From HLUCCA09 sp038757905 (GTDB taxonomy: Bacteria > Pseudomonadota > Alphaproteobacteria > Rhodobacterales > Rhodobacteraceae): a stretch of 30,225 bases of DNA. Made by a program: the position numbers and the translations under genes. The DNA is taken from positions 1 through 30,225 of the forward strand of contig JBCDGG010000054.1 of NCBI GenBank assembly GCA_038757905.1, read 5' to 3'. Under the pieces are notes generated by a model, which worked only from the letters and a program-made list of their open reading frames with translations, had not been told where the DNA came from and searched no databases. This document shows positions 7,962 through 15,863 of this stretch, piece after piece (within the stretch, counting starts at the first letter, position 1; each line of letters begins with the position of its first letter).

Positions 7962-8395
7962 GGCGATCCTCCCTGAGGCCGGAGGATGCCGGGCATCGCA
8001 AGCGGGTGAGTTGATAACTATCAACGGTGCATCGATTCCTTGCGGCGATCGCCGCCGCCCGCCCGACGGCAGGGGCGGCTTGCACTTCGGCTAAGCCGGC
8101 AGGCGGCAGGCTCCCGCGGCCGGAGTGGCCCGGTCTGCGCGGCGAGCCCCGGGATGCGGATGTGTGTCGGACGCGGGATCGGCCGGGTTCGCGCAGGGCT
8201 CGCCAGCTGCCCGGCTGGGTGGTGCTTCAGCCGGGGCAAAGACGGGCGCCGCGTTCGTGGGCCTTGCGGCACCGTATACCTGCATCGGGCCTCTGCCCGA
8301 GATGCGACGCATCCAGACAATCCCATTGGCCATAGTGCTGGGCCTGGCCCTCCTGCGGCCCGTACCGGTGCCCGCTCCCCGGTGCCGCGCCATGG
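7962..8395. other. 434-bp gap between stress-protein gene and acsA
   Basis: Holds the acsA leader with its Shine-Dalgarno, the FNR box (8011-8024), and a bulged hairpin at 8282-8305 (GCATC-GGGC, CTCT loop, GCCC-GA-GATGC) that may terminate the stress-protein transcript. Open frames here are compositional shadows. A 42-residue plus-strand frame starting at 8301 (MRRIQTIPLAI) has a hydrophobic stretch but no ribosome site. Confidence 0.5.
8011..8024. promoter_or_regulatory. Perfect FNR/Anr-type box upstream of acsA operon
   Basis: TTGATAACTATCAA is an exact match to the FNR-family consensus TTGAT-N4-ATCAA. Its centre (8017.5) is about 57 bp from the acsA ATG. A class II activator position (-41.5) would put the transcription start near 7976, just ahead of the Shine-Dalgarno. 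This geometry fits activation of the acsA-E1-E2-ACP operon at low oxygen by FnrL/Anr/FixK-type regulators. Confidence 0.8.
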
Positions 8396-9370
8396 TCAGA
8401 GCAGCGGGCTCACGAACCCCTCGGGTTTGACGGCAAGAACCGGGCATTCGAGGCTGTTGATGATGTTCTCTGCCGTATTGCCGATGAAGACGCCGCTCAG
8501 CCCCGTCCGGGCCACCGTGCCCATCACGACCACATCCGCCTGCAGCCGTTGGCTCTGTTCGTGGATCACCTGCTCCGGTGCGCCGCGTTCCAGCAGCGGC
8601 AGAAGCCGTGGCCCGGGCGGCCCCTCTGCCTGGACCTCGGAGAGGAACTGGCGCATCGCCTGCCGCCGGGTGTCCAGGATCTCGTTCACATAGCGGTCGG
8701 CCGACAGGCGCGCATCGTCGCCGCCGGAAAACGCCCAGACCATGCCTTCGCCCACCGCATCCCAGGCGTGCAGCACGTGGACTTCCGCCTCCGCCGCCCC
8801 GGCGATCCCGCAGGCGGCCTCAAGCACCCGTCGGTTCAGCCCGGCCAGGGTGTCCGGCTCCGCGGCGTCCCAGACATCGAGGTCGACGGCCGCCAGCACC
8901 CGGCGGGGCGTGGCCGGCGCAGCGGGCGTTTGCAGCCAAACGGGACAGGGGCATTTGCGCAGCAGATGCTGATCCGTGCTGGACAACAGAAACCGGGTGA
9001 ACCCGGAGAGCGGCTCGGCCTTCTTGATCACGAAATCACAGCCCGTGGCCGACACATGGCGGACGATCTCGATGAACGCCTTGCCGACGATGACACGCGC
9101 TTCGATGCCCGAGCCCGGGAAAGCCTCGGCAACCAGCGCCCGCACATCCTCGCGCGTGCGTTCCACGAGACCTGCCATCAGCGTTTCAGGCTCCAGGCTG
9201 GCGAGGCGGGCGATGACGGCAAGGTCGTGCGGCGGCTCCACGCAAGCCAGCACCTCCATCGCCGCGCCATGCAGGTCCGCCAGCGCCGCAGCGCTCTGCA
9301 ATGCGATCTGCGCATCCTCGGGGTCCACCACGGCAAGAATGCGGGTGGGCCGGCCGACGCCCGCGCTCAT
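8396..9370 (-). CDS. Tandem universal stress protein, UspE-like
   Basis: A 324-residue cytosolic protein made of two Usp domains, about 10-146 and 157-316. Domain 2 keeps the nucleotide-binding loop in the form MGTVARTGLSGVFIGNTAENII (283-304), and domain 1 ends in STDQHLLRKCPCPVWLQ with no glycine loop. Both features match the E. coli UspE arrangement, in which the first domain has lost the ATP-binding signature. Usp proteins help survival of growth arrest and energy limitation. In E. coli uspE neighbours fnr, and Usp genes are common FNR/Anr targets. The ATG at 9370 overlaps the antiporter stop (ATGA, 9367-9370), so the two are co-translated. I am sure of the family. The molecular role is unknown. 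Confidence 0.9.
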   Translation of the reverse strand: MSAGVGRPTRILAVVDPEDAQIALQSAAALADLHGAAMEVLACVEPPHDLAVIARLASLEPETLMAGLVERTREDVRALVAEAFPGSGIEARVIVGKAFIEIVRHVSATGCDFVIKKAEPLSGFTRFLLSSTDQHLLRKCPCPVWLQTPAAPATPRRVLAAVDLDVWDAAEPDTLAGLNRRVLEAACGIAGAAEAEVHVLHAWDAVGEGMVWAFSGGDDARLSADRYVNEILDTRRQAMRQFLSEVQAEGPPGPRLLPLLERGAPEQVIHEQSQRLQADVVVMGTVARTGLSGVFIGNTAENIINSLECPVLAVKPEGFVSPLL

Positions 9371-11091
9371 GCCGGCAGCTCTTTCTGGCCCTCGGGATCG
9401 TCGATCCTGCGTTCGGGCGCCCGCGTCCCGCCTGCGATCATACGCGCCGCGGCGAAGGCCGCGTCCCGGTAGGGCATCAGAACGAGATCGGCGCGGATGG
9501 CCGCCAGCGCCTCGGCGGTGGCCTCGCGATGCGCGGCCACGGCCACCTTGCCCGTGAACCCCAGGTCGCGGACGGCTTTCAGCAGCGCATGGCGCGGATC
9601 GTCATGGGTGATGCCAGTGTCGTGTTCCGGGACCGCCATCACCAGCCATTCCGCGCCCCGCAACGGCAGATGCGCCAGAAACTCGGGGTCGGTCGCATCG
9701 CCATACACGACGTCGTACCCCTGCGACCGGGCGTAGCGCACGGCCTCCGGGCTGAAGTCCACCCCGAGGATCCGCTTGCCGCTGGTGGCAAGTTCTGCGG
9801 CAATCCCGAGCCCATAGCGCCCGAGGCCGAACAGGATCACCTCGTGGGGCCGTTCCGACCCCGGCGCGGCCTCGCCCTGCGCGCCGGGTTTCTGGCGTTC
9901 GAACACGCCGAGCACAGGCTCGAACAGCGCATAGAGCTGGTGGGAGAACGTAATCATGTAGGTCGACGCGGCAATCGTGACGAGGCCGACCAGCGTGACG
10001 AGCCCCAGCGCATTCTCCGCCACGTGCCCGATGGCAACGCCCATGGCCATGAAGATCAGCGAGAACTCGCTGATCTGCGCCACCGTCAGCCCAGCGAGAA
10101 ACCCCGTGCGTTTGCGGTAGCCCATCGCACCCATGATCGCGAGGACGATCAGCGGATTGCCGATCAGCACGAACAGCGACAGCACGATAGCCGGCCCCAC
10201 GCTCGCCCCGAGCACCGAGAGATCGAGCGAGGCGCCGAGCGCGATGAAGAAGAACAAGAGCAGAAAGTCGCGCAGGCTGGCAAGCCGGGCCGCGATCGCC
10301 TCGCGGAACGGGGTTGAGGCGAGCGACACACCGGCCAGAAGGCCGCCCAGCTCCTTGCCGAAGCCCAGGTAGTGGCCGACCGCCGCCAGCAGCGCGGCCC
10401 AGCCAATGGCGAAGGACACCAGCAGTTCCGGCGCCCGGGACAGCCGCTCCACCAGAGGATTGGCGATGTAGCGGATAAAGAGCACCACAAACAGCAGCAT
10501 CGCCAGCCCATAGCCCAGAACGCGCAGCACGTCGCCGAGCGCGCCGTCGCCTTCTGCCGCGCCACCGACGCCGATCGCCGAGAGCGCGATCATCGCGATC
10601 ACCACGACAACGTCCTGCACGATCAGGAAGCCAAGCGCGATGCGCCCGTGCAGGGCGTCGATCTCGCGCTTGTCGGACAAGAGCTTCACGATGATGATCG
10701 TGGAGGAAAAGGTCAGCGCGATGGCCACATAAAGCGCCGTCAACGGATCGAGGCCGAGGCCGAGGGCGATCAGGAAGCCGAAAACGGTGGTGAAGACGAC
10801 CTGTCCGAGACCGGTGACCAGCGAGACGGGCCCCAGCGTGCGCACCAGATTGAAGTCGAGCTTCAGGCCGACGAGGAACAGCAGCACCGCGATACCCAGT
10901 TCCGCCAACAGGTCGATCTGCTCGTCGGACCGCGCGATGTCGAGCGCCGACGGGCCCGCCAGAATGCCGACGGCGATAAAGCTGACGATCAGGGGCTGGC
11001 GGAGCAGCAACCCGAGGAACCCGACCCCCGCTGCGAGGACGAGCAGAGCCGCGATCTCGTAAAAGATGTACCCTTCGATCGCGGCGGTCAT
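9367..11091 (-). CDS. CPA2-family monovalent cation/proton antiporter with TrkA-N domain
   Basis: Inner-membrane exchanger of K+ or Na+ for protons, of the KefB/YbaL/RosB group, 574 residues. Residues 1-390 form the Na+/H+ exchanger domain with about a dozen hydrophobic segments. They include LLFLVGLKLDF and FLIVQDVVVV, whose Asp 160 is the conserved ion-carrying residue. Residues about 417-535 form a cytosolic RCK/TrkA-N domain with the nucleotide-binding loop GLGRYGLG (422-429) and acidic Asp 445, pointing to NAD(H) gating. The C-terminus ends shortly after this, without a TrkA-C domain. The ATG at 11091 has only a weak ribosome site. The gene is coupled by overlap to the stress protein and lies 321 bp after the P-type ATPase. 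Ion selectivity cannot be read from sequence. Confidence 0.9.
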   Translation of the reverse strand: MTAAIEGYIFYEIAALLVLAAGVGFLGLLLRQPLIVSFIAVGILAGPSALDIARSDEQIDLLAELGIAVLLFLVGLKLDFNLVRTLGPVSLVTGLGQVVFTTVFGFLIALGLGLDPLTALYVAIALTFSSTIIIVKLLSDKREIDALHGRIALGFLIVQDVVVVIAMIALSAIGVGGAAEGDGALGDVLRVLGYGLAMLLFVVLFIRYIANPLVERLSRAPELLVSFAIGWAALLAAVGHYLGFGKELGGLLAGVSLASTPFREAIAARLASLRDFLLLFFFIALGASLDLSVLGASVGPAIVLSLFVLIGNPLIVLAIMGAMGYRKRTGFLAGLTVAQISEFSLIFMAMGVAIGHVAENALGLVTLVGLVTIAASTYMITFSHQLYALFEPVLGVFERQKPGAQGEAAPGSERPHEVILFGLGRYGLGIAAELATSGKRILGVDFSPEAVRYARSQGYDVVYGDATDPEFLAHLPLRGAEWLVMAVPEHDTGITHDDPRHALLKAVRDLGFTGKVAVAAHREATAEALAAIRADLVLMPYRDAAFAAARMIAGGTRAPERRIDDPEGQKELPA

Positions 11092-11412
11092 GCTTGGGAC
11101 CGTCGCTTGATCACGGCCCGAACCCGATCCGGCCTGTCGGCGCCGGACATGCCCGCGCGACCCTTGATCGCGCCGACGCTTGCGTCAGAGACGTGACGCG
11201 TGGCTGCCCGATGGCGGCCACGCCGTCGACCCGGCATACCGGATCCGCCCCGCAGCACCCAGCGGCACGCGCCAGCGCCCGGGGAGGGCGTACAAGGAAA
11301 GCCGGCGCCGTCGCCCTTGGGGGCCGTCGCGGCGTTCGTTCTGTCCGGCCCGTCCGGGCTCGCACAATGGCTTAGAGCAGTGCCGTTCTTCCAAGGCATC
11401 GGCCGGTCTCCG
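11092..11412. other. 321-bp gap between ATPase and antiporter genes
   Basis: No convincing gene. A minus-strand frame (11088-11399) ends on the antiporter ATG with an ATGA overlap, but its 103-residue product is Arg/Pro/Gly-rich and looks like chance. The one structured element is the GCGTCA-N6-TGACGC palindrome at 11182-11199. No FNR-type box was found. Confidence 0.5.
11182..11199. promoter_or_regulatory. GCGTCA-N6-TGACGC palindrome upstream of the antiporter
   Basis: A perfect 6-bp inverted repeat, GCGTCA (11182-11187) and TGACGC (11194-11199), spaced by 6 bases. It lies about 100 bp ahead of the antiporter ATG. Size and spacing suit a dimeric regulator. No specific factor is identified. 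Confidence 0.35.
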
Positions 11413-14187
11413 TCAGGCAGGGGTTTGCGTTGGGGGAAGTCTTGTGCCGCGTGCGCGGCCCAAGGCGCGTTTCTCGATTTCGAGCACCAGGAGCAGGAGC
11501 GGCCCGACCGCTACGATCATGAGGCCCTGTGCAAGGCTGAGCGGCCGCGTGTCGAAGAACGCCTCCATGAAGGGCGCATAGGTGAAGCCGAATTGCAGGA
11601 TCGTCACCGCCGCGATTGCGATCAGGACGGGGCGCGTCCCGAGGATGGCCTTGAACGACAGCGATGTCGTGTTCAGGAATCGAACCGAGAAGAGATAGAA
11701 AATCTCCATCACAACCAGCGTGTTGACGGCGACGGTGCGGGCCGTTTCCAGGCTGGCGCCCTGCGCCTGGGCCAGGGTGAACATCCCGAAGATCCCAGCG
11801 CAGAACAGCAGCGAGACGAAGCCCACACGCCAGAGGACGAAGCGTGACAGGATCGGCTCGTTCGCGTCGCGGGGCGGGCGGCGCATGATGTCCGGCTCCG
11901 GCCCCTCGAACGCCAGCGCCATCGCCAGGACGACCGAACTGACCATGTTGACCCACAGGATCTGCACCGGAGAGATCGGCAGCGTCAGGCCCAGGAGCAG
12001 CGCTAGGATCAGCGCCAGGGCTTCGCCGCCATTGACCGGCAGCAGGAACACAATCGCCTTCTTGAGGTTGTCATAGACGGTGCGCCCGGCGCGGACCGCC
12101 TCGGCGATGGTGGCGAAGTTGTCGTCGGCGAGCACGATCTCGGCGGCTTCCTTCGCCGCTTCCGTGCCGGTGCGGCCCATGGCAACGCCGATATCGGCCC
12201 GCTTCAGCGCGGGCGCGTCGTTTACGCCGTCGCCCGTCATGGCGACGGCGGCCCCGTCCGCCTGCAGAGCTTCGACCAGCCGCAGCTTATGCTCCGGGCT
12301 CGTGCGGGCGAAGACGTCGATCCGGGCGGCCGCGACCCGCAGCGCATCCGGGCCGAGAGCGTCGATTTCGGCGCCCGTCAGGATCTCGTTCGGGTTCTCC
12401 AGACCCAGGGAAGCGGCGATGGCGGCGGCCGTACCAGCGTGATCGCCGGTGATCATCTTCACGCGAATGCCGGCGGCCCGGCACTCCGCAACCGCTGCTA
12501 CGGCCTCGTCCCGCGGGGGGTCGATCAAACCGACGAGCCCGAGGAGCGTCAGGTCGCTGTCGACATCGTCGAAGGTCAGCGTTTGCCTGTCCGCGGGGAC
12601 GCGCTTGGTCGCGATGGCCAGAACGCGCTGCCCCTCCGCCGCGATGGCTTGCGCCTGGGCGTGCCAGTAGACGGCGTCGAGCGGCTCGTCGCCGTTCTCT
12701 TCGCCGTGCTGGGTTGCGCACATGGCGACGATCCGCTCGGGCGCGCCCTTCACATGGATCGCGGCGTTGCCCTCGTGATCGTGGTGCAGGGTGGCCATGA
12801 ACCGGTGCTGCGCATCGAAGGGGATGGCGTCGGTCTGCGGGTTGGCCAGGCGCAGTGCGTCAGGCGAATGGCCGGCCTTCCACCCGAATGAGACGAGCGC
12901 CCCTTCCATCGGGTCGCCGTTGACCGTCCAGGTCCCGTCGACCTCGGTCAACTCGGCGTCGTTGCAGAGGATCGCGCCGCGCGCGAGATCGGAGAGCAGG
13001 GGATGGGCCGAAAGCTCGACCTCGACCCCTTTCAGCATCAGGCTGCCGTGCGGCGCATAGCCCGACCCGCCCACGTTGAACTGTCTTCTGGCCGTGGCGA
13101 CCGAGGCCACGGTCATTTCGTTCTTGGTCAGCGTGCCGGTCTTGTCCGAGCAGATCACGGAGACCGATCCAAGCGCCTCGATGGCGGGCAGACGGCGCAC
13201 GATCGCGCGCCGGGCGGCCATGCCCTGCACCCCGATGGCCAGAGTTACTGTCAGGATCGCGGGCAAGCCTTCGGGGATCGCGGCCACCGACAGGCCGACG
13301 ACCGCCATGAAGATCTCACTGAACGTCATGCCGCTGACGAGGTAGCCGAAACCAAGGATCAGCGTCGCGATGATCAGAATGGCGATGGTGACGGTGCGTG
13401 CGAACTCCTCCATCTGCCGCAGGAGCGGGGTGGTCGTGGTCTCGACCTTGTCGAGCATGCCGCTGATGCGCCCGATCTCGGTTTCGGGCCCCGTGGCGAC
13501 GACAACGCCGCGCCCGCTTCCCGCGGCGACGAGGGCCCCGCTGAACGCCATGGAGCGCCGGTCTCCGAGCGGCGCATCCGCCTGCACCGGGTCTATCGCC
13601 TTTTCCACGGCCACGGACTCGCCGGTCAGCACGGCCTCCTGAATGCGCAGCCCGTAGGACGTGCTCAGCCGCAAGTCCGCCGGGACGCGGTCGCCCGGTT
13701 CGAGAAGGACCACGTCGCCCGGAACCAGATGCTCGGCGGGAACAAGGGCGCGGCGTCCGTCGCGCAGCACCCGCGCTTCCGGCGCCAGCATGTCCTTGAT
13801 GGCGGCGAGCGCCTGCTCGGCGCGCCCCTCCTGTACGAAGCCGATGGCAGCGTTGACCAGCACGACGGCCAGGATCACCCCGGTGTCGACCCAGTGCCCA
13901 AGGGCCGCGGTCACCGCCGCCGCGGCGAGCAGGACGTAGATCAGCAGGTTCCGGAACTGCCGCAGAAAGCGCATCAGCGGGCCTGTCCGCGCCGCCTCGG
14001 GAAGCCGGTTGGGCCCGATGCGCCGGAGCCGCTCATCAGCCGCGGAGGACGACATGCCGGTGGGCGCAGTCTCCAGTTCCGTCACAACGGCGGTGACGGA
14101 ATGAGCATGCCATGCCGACACCGCAACGATCTTCTTATCGGGCGCAGCGGGCGGCTGCGATCCGATTCTCGTCTGGAAAGCGGTCAT
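11413..14187 (-). CDS. P2-type cation-transporting ATPase
   Basis: ATP-driven cation pump of the inner membrane, 924 residues, with the full P-type core. The actuator motif is LTGES (187-191), the phosphorylation site SDKTGTLT has Asp 348, KGAPE (480-484) lies in the nucleotide-binding domain, and the hinge is TGDGVNDAP (651-659). The membrane motif PEGLP (305-309) in M4 and an NGGE segment (719-722) in M5 place it with Ca2+-type P2 ATPases. In M6, however, the usual Asp of NLVTDG is replaced (WVNMVSSVV, 745-753), so transported ion and stoichiometry may differ from SERCA. Mycobacterial CtpF, in the hypoxia regulon, is a possible analogue recalled from memory. The ATG at 14187 overlaps the stop of the small HTH gene, so the two form one operon behind the FNR-like box. 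Confidence 0.9.
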   Translation of the reverse strand: MTAFQTRIGSQPPAAPDKKIVAVSAWHAHSVTAVVTELETAPTGMSSSAADERLRRIGPNRLPEAARTGPLMRFLRQFRNLLIYVLLAAAAVTAALGHWVDTGVILAVVLVNAAIGFVQEGRAEQALAAIKDMLAPEARVLRDGRRALVPAEHLVPGDVVLLEPGDRVPADLRLSTSYGLRIQEAVLTGESVAVEKAIDPVQADAPLGDRRSMAFSGALVAAGSGRGVVVATGPETEIGRISGMLDKVETTTTPLLRQMEEFARTVTIAILIIATLILGFGYLVSGMTFSEIFMAVVGLSVAAIPEGLPAILTVTLAIGVQGMAARRAIVRRLPAIEALGSVSVICSDKTGTLTKNEMTVASVATARRQFNVGGSGYAPHGSLMLKGVEVELSAHPLLSDLARGAILCNDAELTEVDGTWTVNGDPMEGALVSFGWKAGHSPDALRLANPQTDAIPFDAQHRFMATLHHDHEGNAAIHVKGAPERIVAMCATQHGEENGDEPLDAVYWHAQAQAIAAEGQRVLAIATKRVPADRQTLTFDDVDSDLTLLGLVGLIDPPRDEAVAAVAECRAAGIRVKMITGDHAGTAAAIAASLGLENPNEILTGAEIDALGPDALRVAAARIDVFARTSPEHKLRLVEALQADGAAVAMTGDGVNDAPALKRADIGVAMGRTGTEAAKEAAEIVLADDNFATIAEAVRAGRTVYDNLKKAIVFLLPVNGGEALALILALLLGLTLPISPVQILWVNMVSSVVLAMALAFEGPEPDIMRRPPRDANEPILSRFVLWRVGFVSLLFCAGIFGMFTLAQAQGASLETARTVAVNTLVVMEIFYLFSVRFLNTTSLSFKAILGTRPVLIAIAAVTILQFGFTYAPFMEAFFDTRPLSLAQGLMIVAVGPLLLLVLEIEKRALGRARGTRLPPTQTPA

Positions 14188-14399
14188 GGCTGTTCCGGCC
14201 CTGGATCGTCGCTCCAGCTCGGGGCGCGCGTCGCGTGTTGGTTGACGAAGGCTTCGAGGTCCTTCACGGCCACGCGAAACTCACGGCCGAGCTTCACGGC
14301 GCGCAACTCGTGCTGGTGGATCCAAGACCGGACGGTCTGTTCGCGGACCTTTAGAAGCTCCGCGATCTCGTGGGTGGTGAGGAACGGTTTGCTCAGCAT
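14184..14399 (-). CDS. Small helix-turn-helix (excisionase/MerR-like) DNA-binding protein
   Basis: A 71-residue protein of the HTH_17 excisionase-like fold. FLTTHEIAELLKVREQTVRSWIHQHEL (6-32) forms the winged-helix HTH, LGREFRVAVKDLEAFV (37-52) the wing and closing helix, and the remaining tail is polar. The ATG at 14399 has GGAG seven bases upstream. The longer frame from 14432 lacks a ribosome site. Its stop overlaps the ATPase start (ATGA, 14184-14187), so it is probably a co-expressed regulator of the pump operon rather than a phage excisionase. No integrase or phage gene is nearby. The 10-bp-phased repeats just upstream could be its own operator, by analogy with BldC-type small HTH proteins that bind head-to-tail repeats. 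Confidence 0.85.
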   Translation of the reverse strand: MLSKPFLTTHEIAELLKVREQTVRSWIHQHELRAVKLGREFRVAVKDLEAFVNQHATRAPSWSDDPGPEQP

Positions 14400-14451
14400 G
14401 GGAGGCTCCAAGACATGGCCTTGAGCTATCATGAGCGCTGCTCAACCCCCT

Positions 14452-14465
14452 TTGACGCATGTCAA
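14452..14465. promoter_or_regulatory. FNR/DNR-like box upstream of the HTH-ATPase operon
   Basis: TTGACGCATGTCAA is a perfect 14-bp palindrome of the form TTGAC-N4-GTCAA, within the CRP/FNR superfamily consensus TTG-N8-CAA. Its centre is about 60 bp from the HTH ATG. A CATGAT -10-like hexamer sits at 14433-14428 on the minus strand, which fits activation from about -38 to -42. C/G at the fifth position suits DNR/NnrR or FnrL variants. Confidence 0.65.
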
Positions 14466-14471
14466 TTGCCG

Positions 14472-14505
14472 TGAACGAAGTTGAACGGTGCTGAAACATG
14501 TTCAA
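14472..14505. repeat. 10-bp-phased TGAAC direct repeats with inverted TTCAA
   Basis: TGAAC at 14472-14476, TGAAC at 14482-14486 and TGAAA at 14492-14496, each exactly 10 bp apart, then TTCAA at 14501-14505. TTGAAC (14481-14486) and GTTCAA (14500-14505) also form a 6-bp inverted repeat. The array abuts the FNR-like box and would present half-sites on one face of the helix, as expected of an operator. Confidence 0.5.
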
Positions 14506-14616
14506 ACACGAAAGATGTCTGCCTTCTGCAGGATGGGCGGCGCGCGGCCTCCGCCGAAGCCCCGTGCGGGAGACCCTGCGCCGAGAGGCCGCGGGCGCTC
14601 TGGCTCCGCCGGGGGA

Positions 14617-15852
14617 CTATTGCACCTGGCGCGGCGCCACCTGCATGCCGTCCTGAAGACCGGCAGAGGGGTAGATCACCACCGTTTCGCCCGCCGTAAG
14701 GCCGTCGAGCACCTGGGCCTGGGTGCCGTTCATCTGTCCGACATCCACGCGGTGCTCCACCGCGCGTCCCTCCTCCAGGCGGAACACCGACCATCCGTCG
14801 CCGTTCCGAAAAAGGGCGCTCGTCGGCACGATCAACGTCTCCTCCTCTTCCCAGACGACGATGCGGGCTTCCACCCGGAAGCCATGGCCAAGGCTTGCGC
14901 GGTCGGCGGGCGGGCTCTCGAACGCGACGGTGACGCCCACCCTCTGCTCCTCGACGCCGAGCGCCGAGAACCGCGTGAAGCCGAAGGGGTCCACGCGCGT
15001 TACCCGGCCCTGCAGCGTGATCGGCCCGCCCCAGGCCTCGATCATCACGCGGTCGCCAAGGCTGACCTGAACGGCATCCGAGGAGATGAGATCGACCACC
15101 ACCTCGAGGTCCGACGTGATGTCGCCGATCTCCATGACGGGCGCACCGGCGGGCAGGATCGTCTCGCTTTGCTGGATGATCCGCAGGATGCGCCCGTCGA
15201 TCGGGGCATAGAGCGGGATATCGCCGCTGGAGTTCTCCGAGATGGCGCCGGGCAGAAGCTGATCGTCGAAGCTTATGAGTTGCGCGCGCGCATTGGCGAT
15301 CTCCGCCTCGCGCACCGAAATGGCCGCCTCGGCGGTGTCGAGCCGGGCGGCCGCCGCGCGGGCCGCGCTCTCGGCCCGGTCGAGCACCACGGTGGCTGCC
15401 GTGCCCGTCTCCACCAACTGGCGGGTTCGAGTCAGGTCGGTCTGAGCGAGGTCGTTTTCCGCCATCGCTGCGTTTAGATCGGCGCGGGCCACGCGCAGCG
15501 CGGCTTCGGCGGCACTGACCGCCGCAATCGCCTGCTCCCGCGTGCGGACGTCGAGCGCGGCGGGGTTCGTCGGCCGCATCTGCGCCACCACCGTCACCCC
15601 CCGCGTCACGGGATCGCCCGGATCCACGCGCACGCGCATCAGCCGTCCCGCGACCGGGGTGGAGACGACATAGGGATCGTGCACCTGGGTGCGGCCTTCC
15701 TCGTCGATGGTGACTTGCATGGCTCCGCGTGCAACATCCTGCAGATCGACCAGCATCGGCTGCGGGCGAAACGCGATCCAGACCGCCCCCGCCACGATGA
15801 GCACGGCAAGCGTTGTAAGGACCGTCCGAGACCATTTCCGTGATTGCGCCAT
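14617..15852 (-). CDS. HlyD/MFP-family periplasmic adaptor of an ABC exporter
   Basis: Membrane-fusion protein linking an inner-membrane ABC exporter to the outer layers; periplasmic, anchored by one N-terminal helix (about 10-27, TVLTTLAVLIVAGAVWIAF). About 411 residues. A first lipoyl half-motif is near 65-85 (TPVAGRLMRVRVDPGDPV), a long alpha-helical hairpin rich in Ala spans about 105-190, and the second half-motif is near 205-240 (APIDGRILRIIQQSETILPAGAPVMEIGD). Beta-barrel and membrane-proximal domains follow. The ATG at 15852 is preferred. A GTG at 15867 in the same frame overlaps the FtsX stop (GTGA) and is a real alternative. Third gene of an ATPase/permease/adaptor set. No outer-membrane TolC-like gene is in the window. 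Confidence 0.88.
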   Translation of the reverse strand: MAQSRKWSRTVLTTLAVLIVAGAVWIAFRPQPMLVDLQDVARGAMQVTIDEEGRTQVHDPYVVSTPVAGRLMRVRVDPGDPVTRGVTVVAQMRPTNPAALDVRTREQAIAAVSAAEAALRVARADLNAAMAENDLAQTDLTRTRQLVETGTAATVVLDRAESAARAAAARLDTAEAAISVREAEIANARAQLISFDDQLLPGAISENSSGDIPLYAPIDGRILRIIQQSETILPAGAPVMEIGDITSDLEVVVDLISSDAVQVSLGDRVMIEAWGGPITLQGRVTRVDPFGFTRFSALGVEEQRVGVTVAFESPPADRASLGHGFRVEARIVVWEEEETLIVPTSALFRNGDGWSVFRLEEGRAVEHRVDVGQMNGTQAQVLDGLTAGETVVIYPSAGLQDGMQVAPRQVQ

Positions 15853-15863
15853 GGTTTCTCTGC

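Noticed and set aside
8301..8430. Short plus-strand frame starting MRRIQTIPLAIVLGLALL, resembling a small membrane peptide
   Set aside because: It has no Shine-Dalgarno, is antisense to the end of the stress-protein gene and has no supporting context.
11088..11399. A 103-codon minus-strand frame ending with an ATGA overlap on the antiporter start
   Set aside because: The product is Arg/Pro/Gly-rich with no domain or clear ribosome site. Frames of this length are common in such GC-rich DNA.
14184..14399. Interpretation of the small HTH protein as a phage excisionase
   Set aside because: No integrase, attachment site or phage gene is nearby, and it is translationally coupled to an ion pump.
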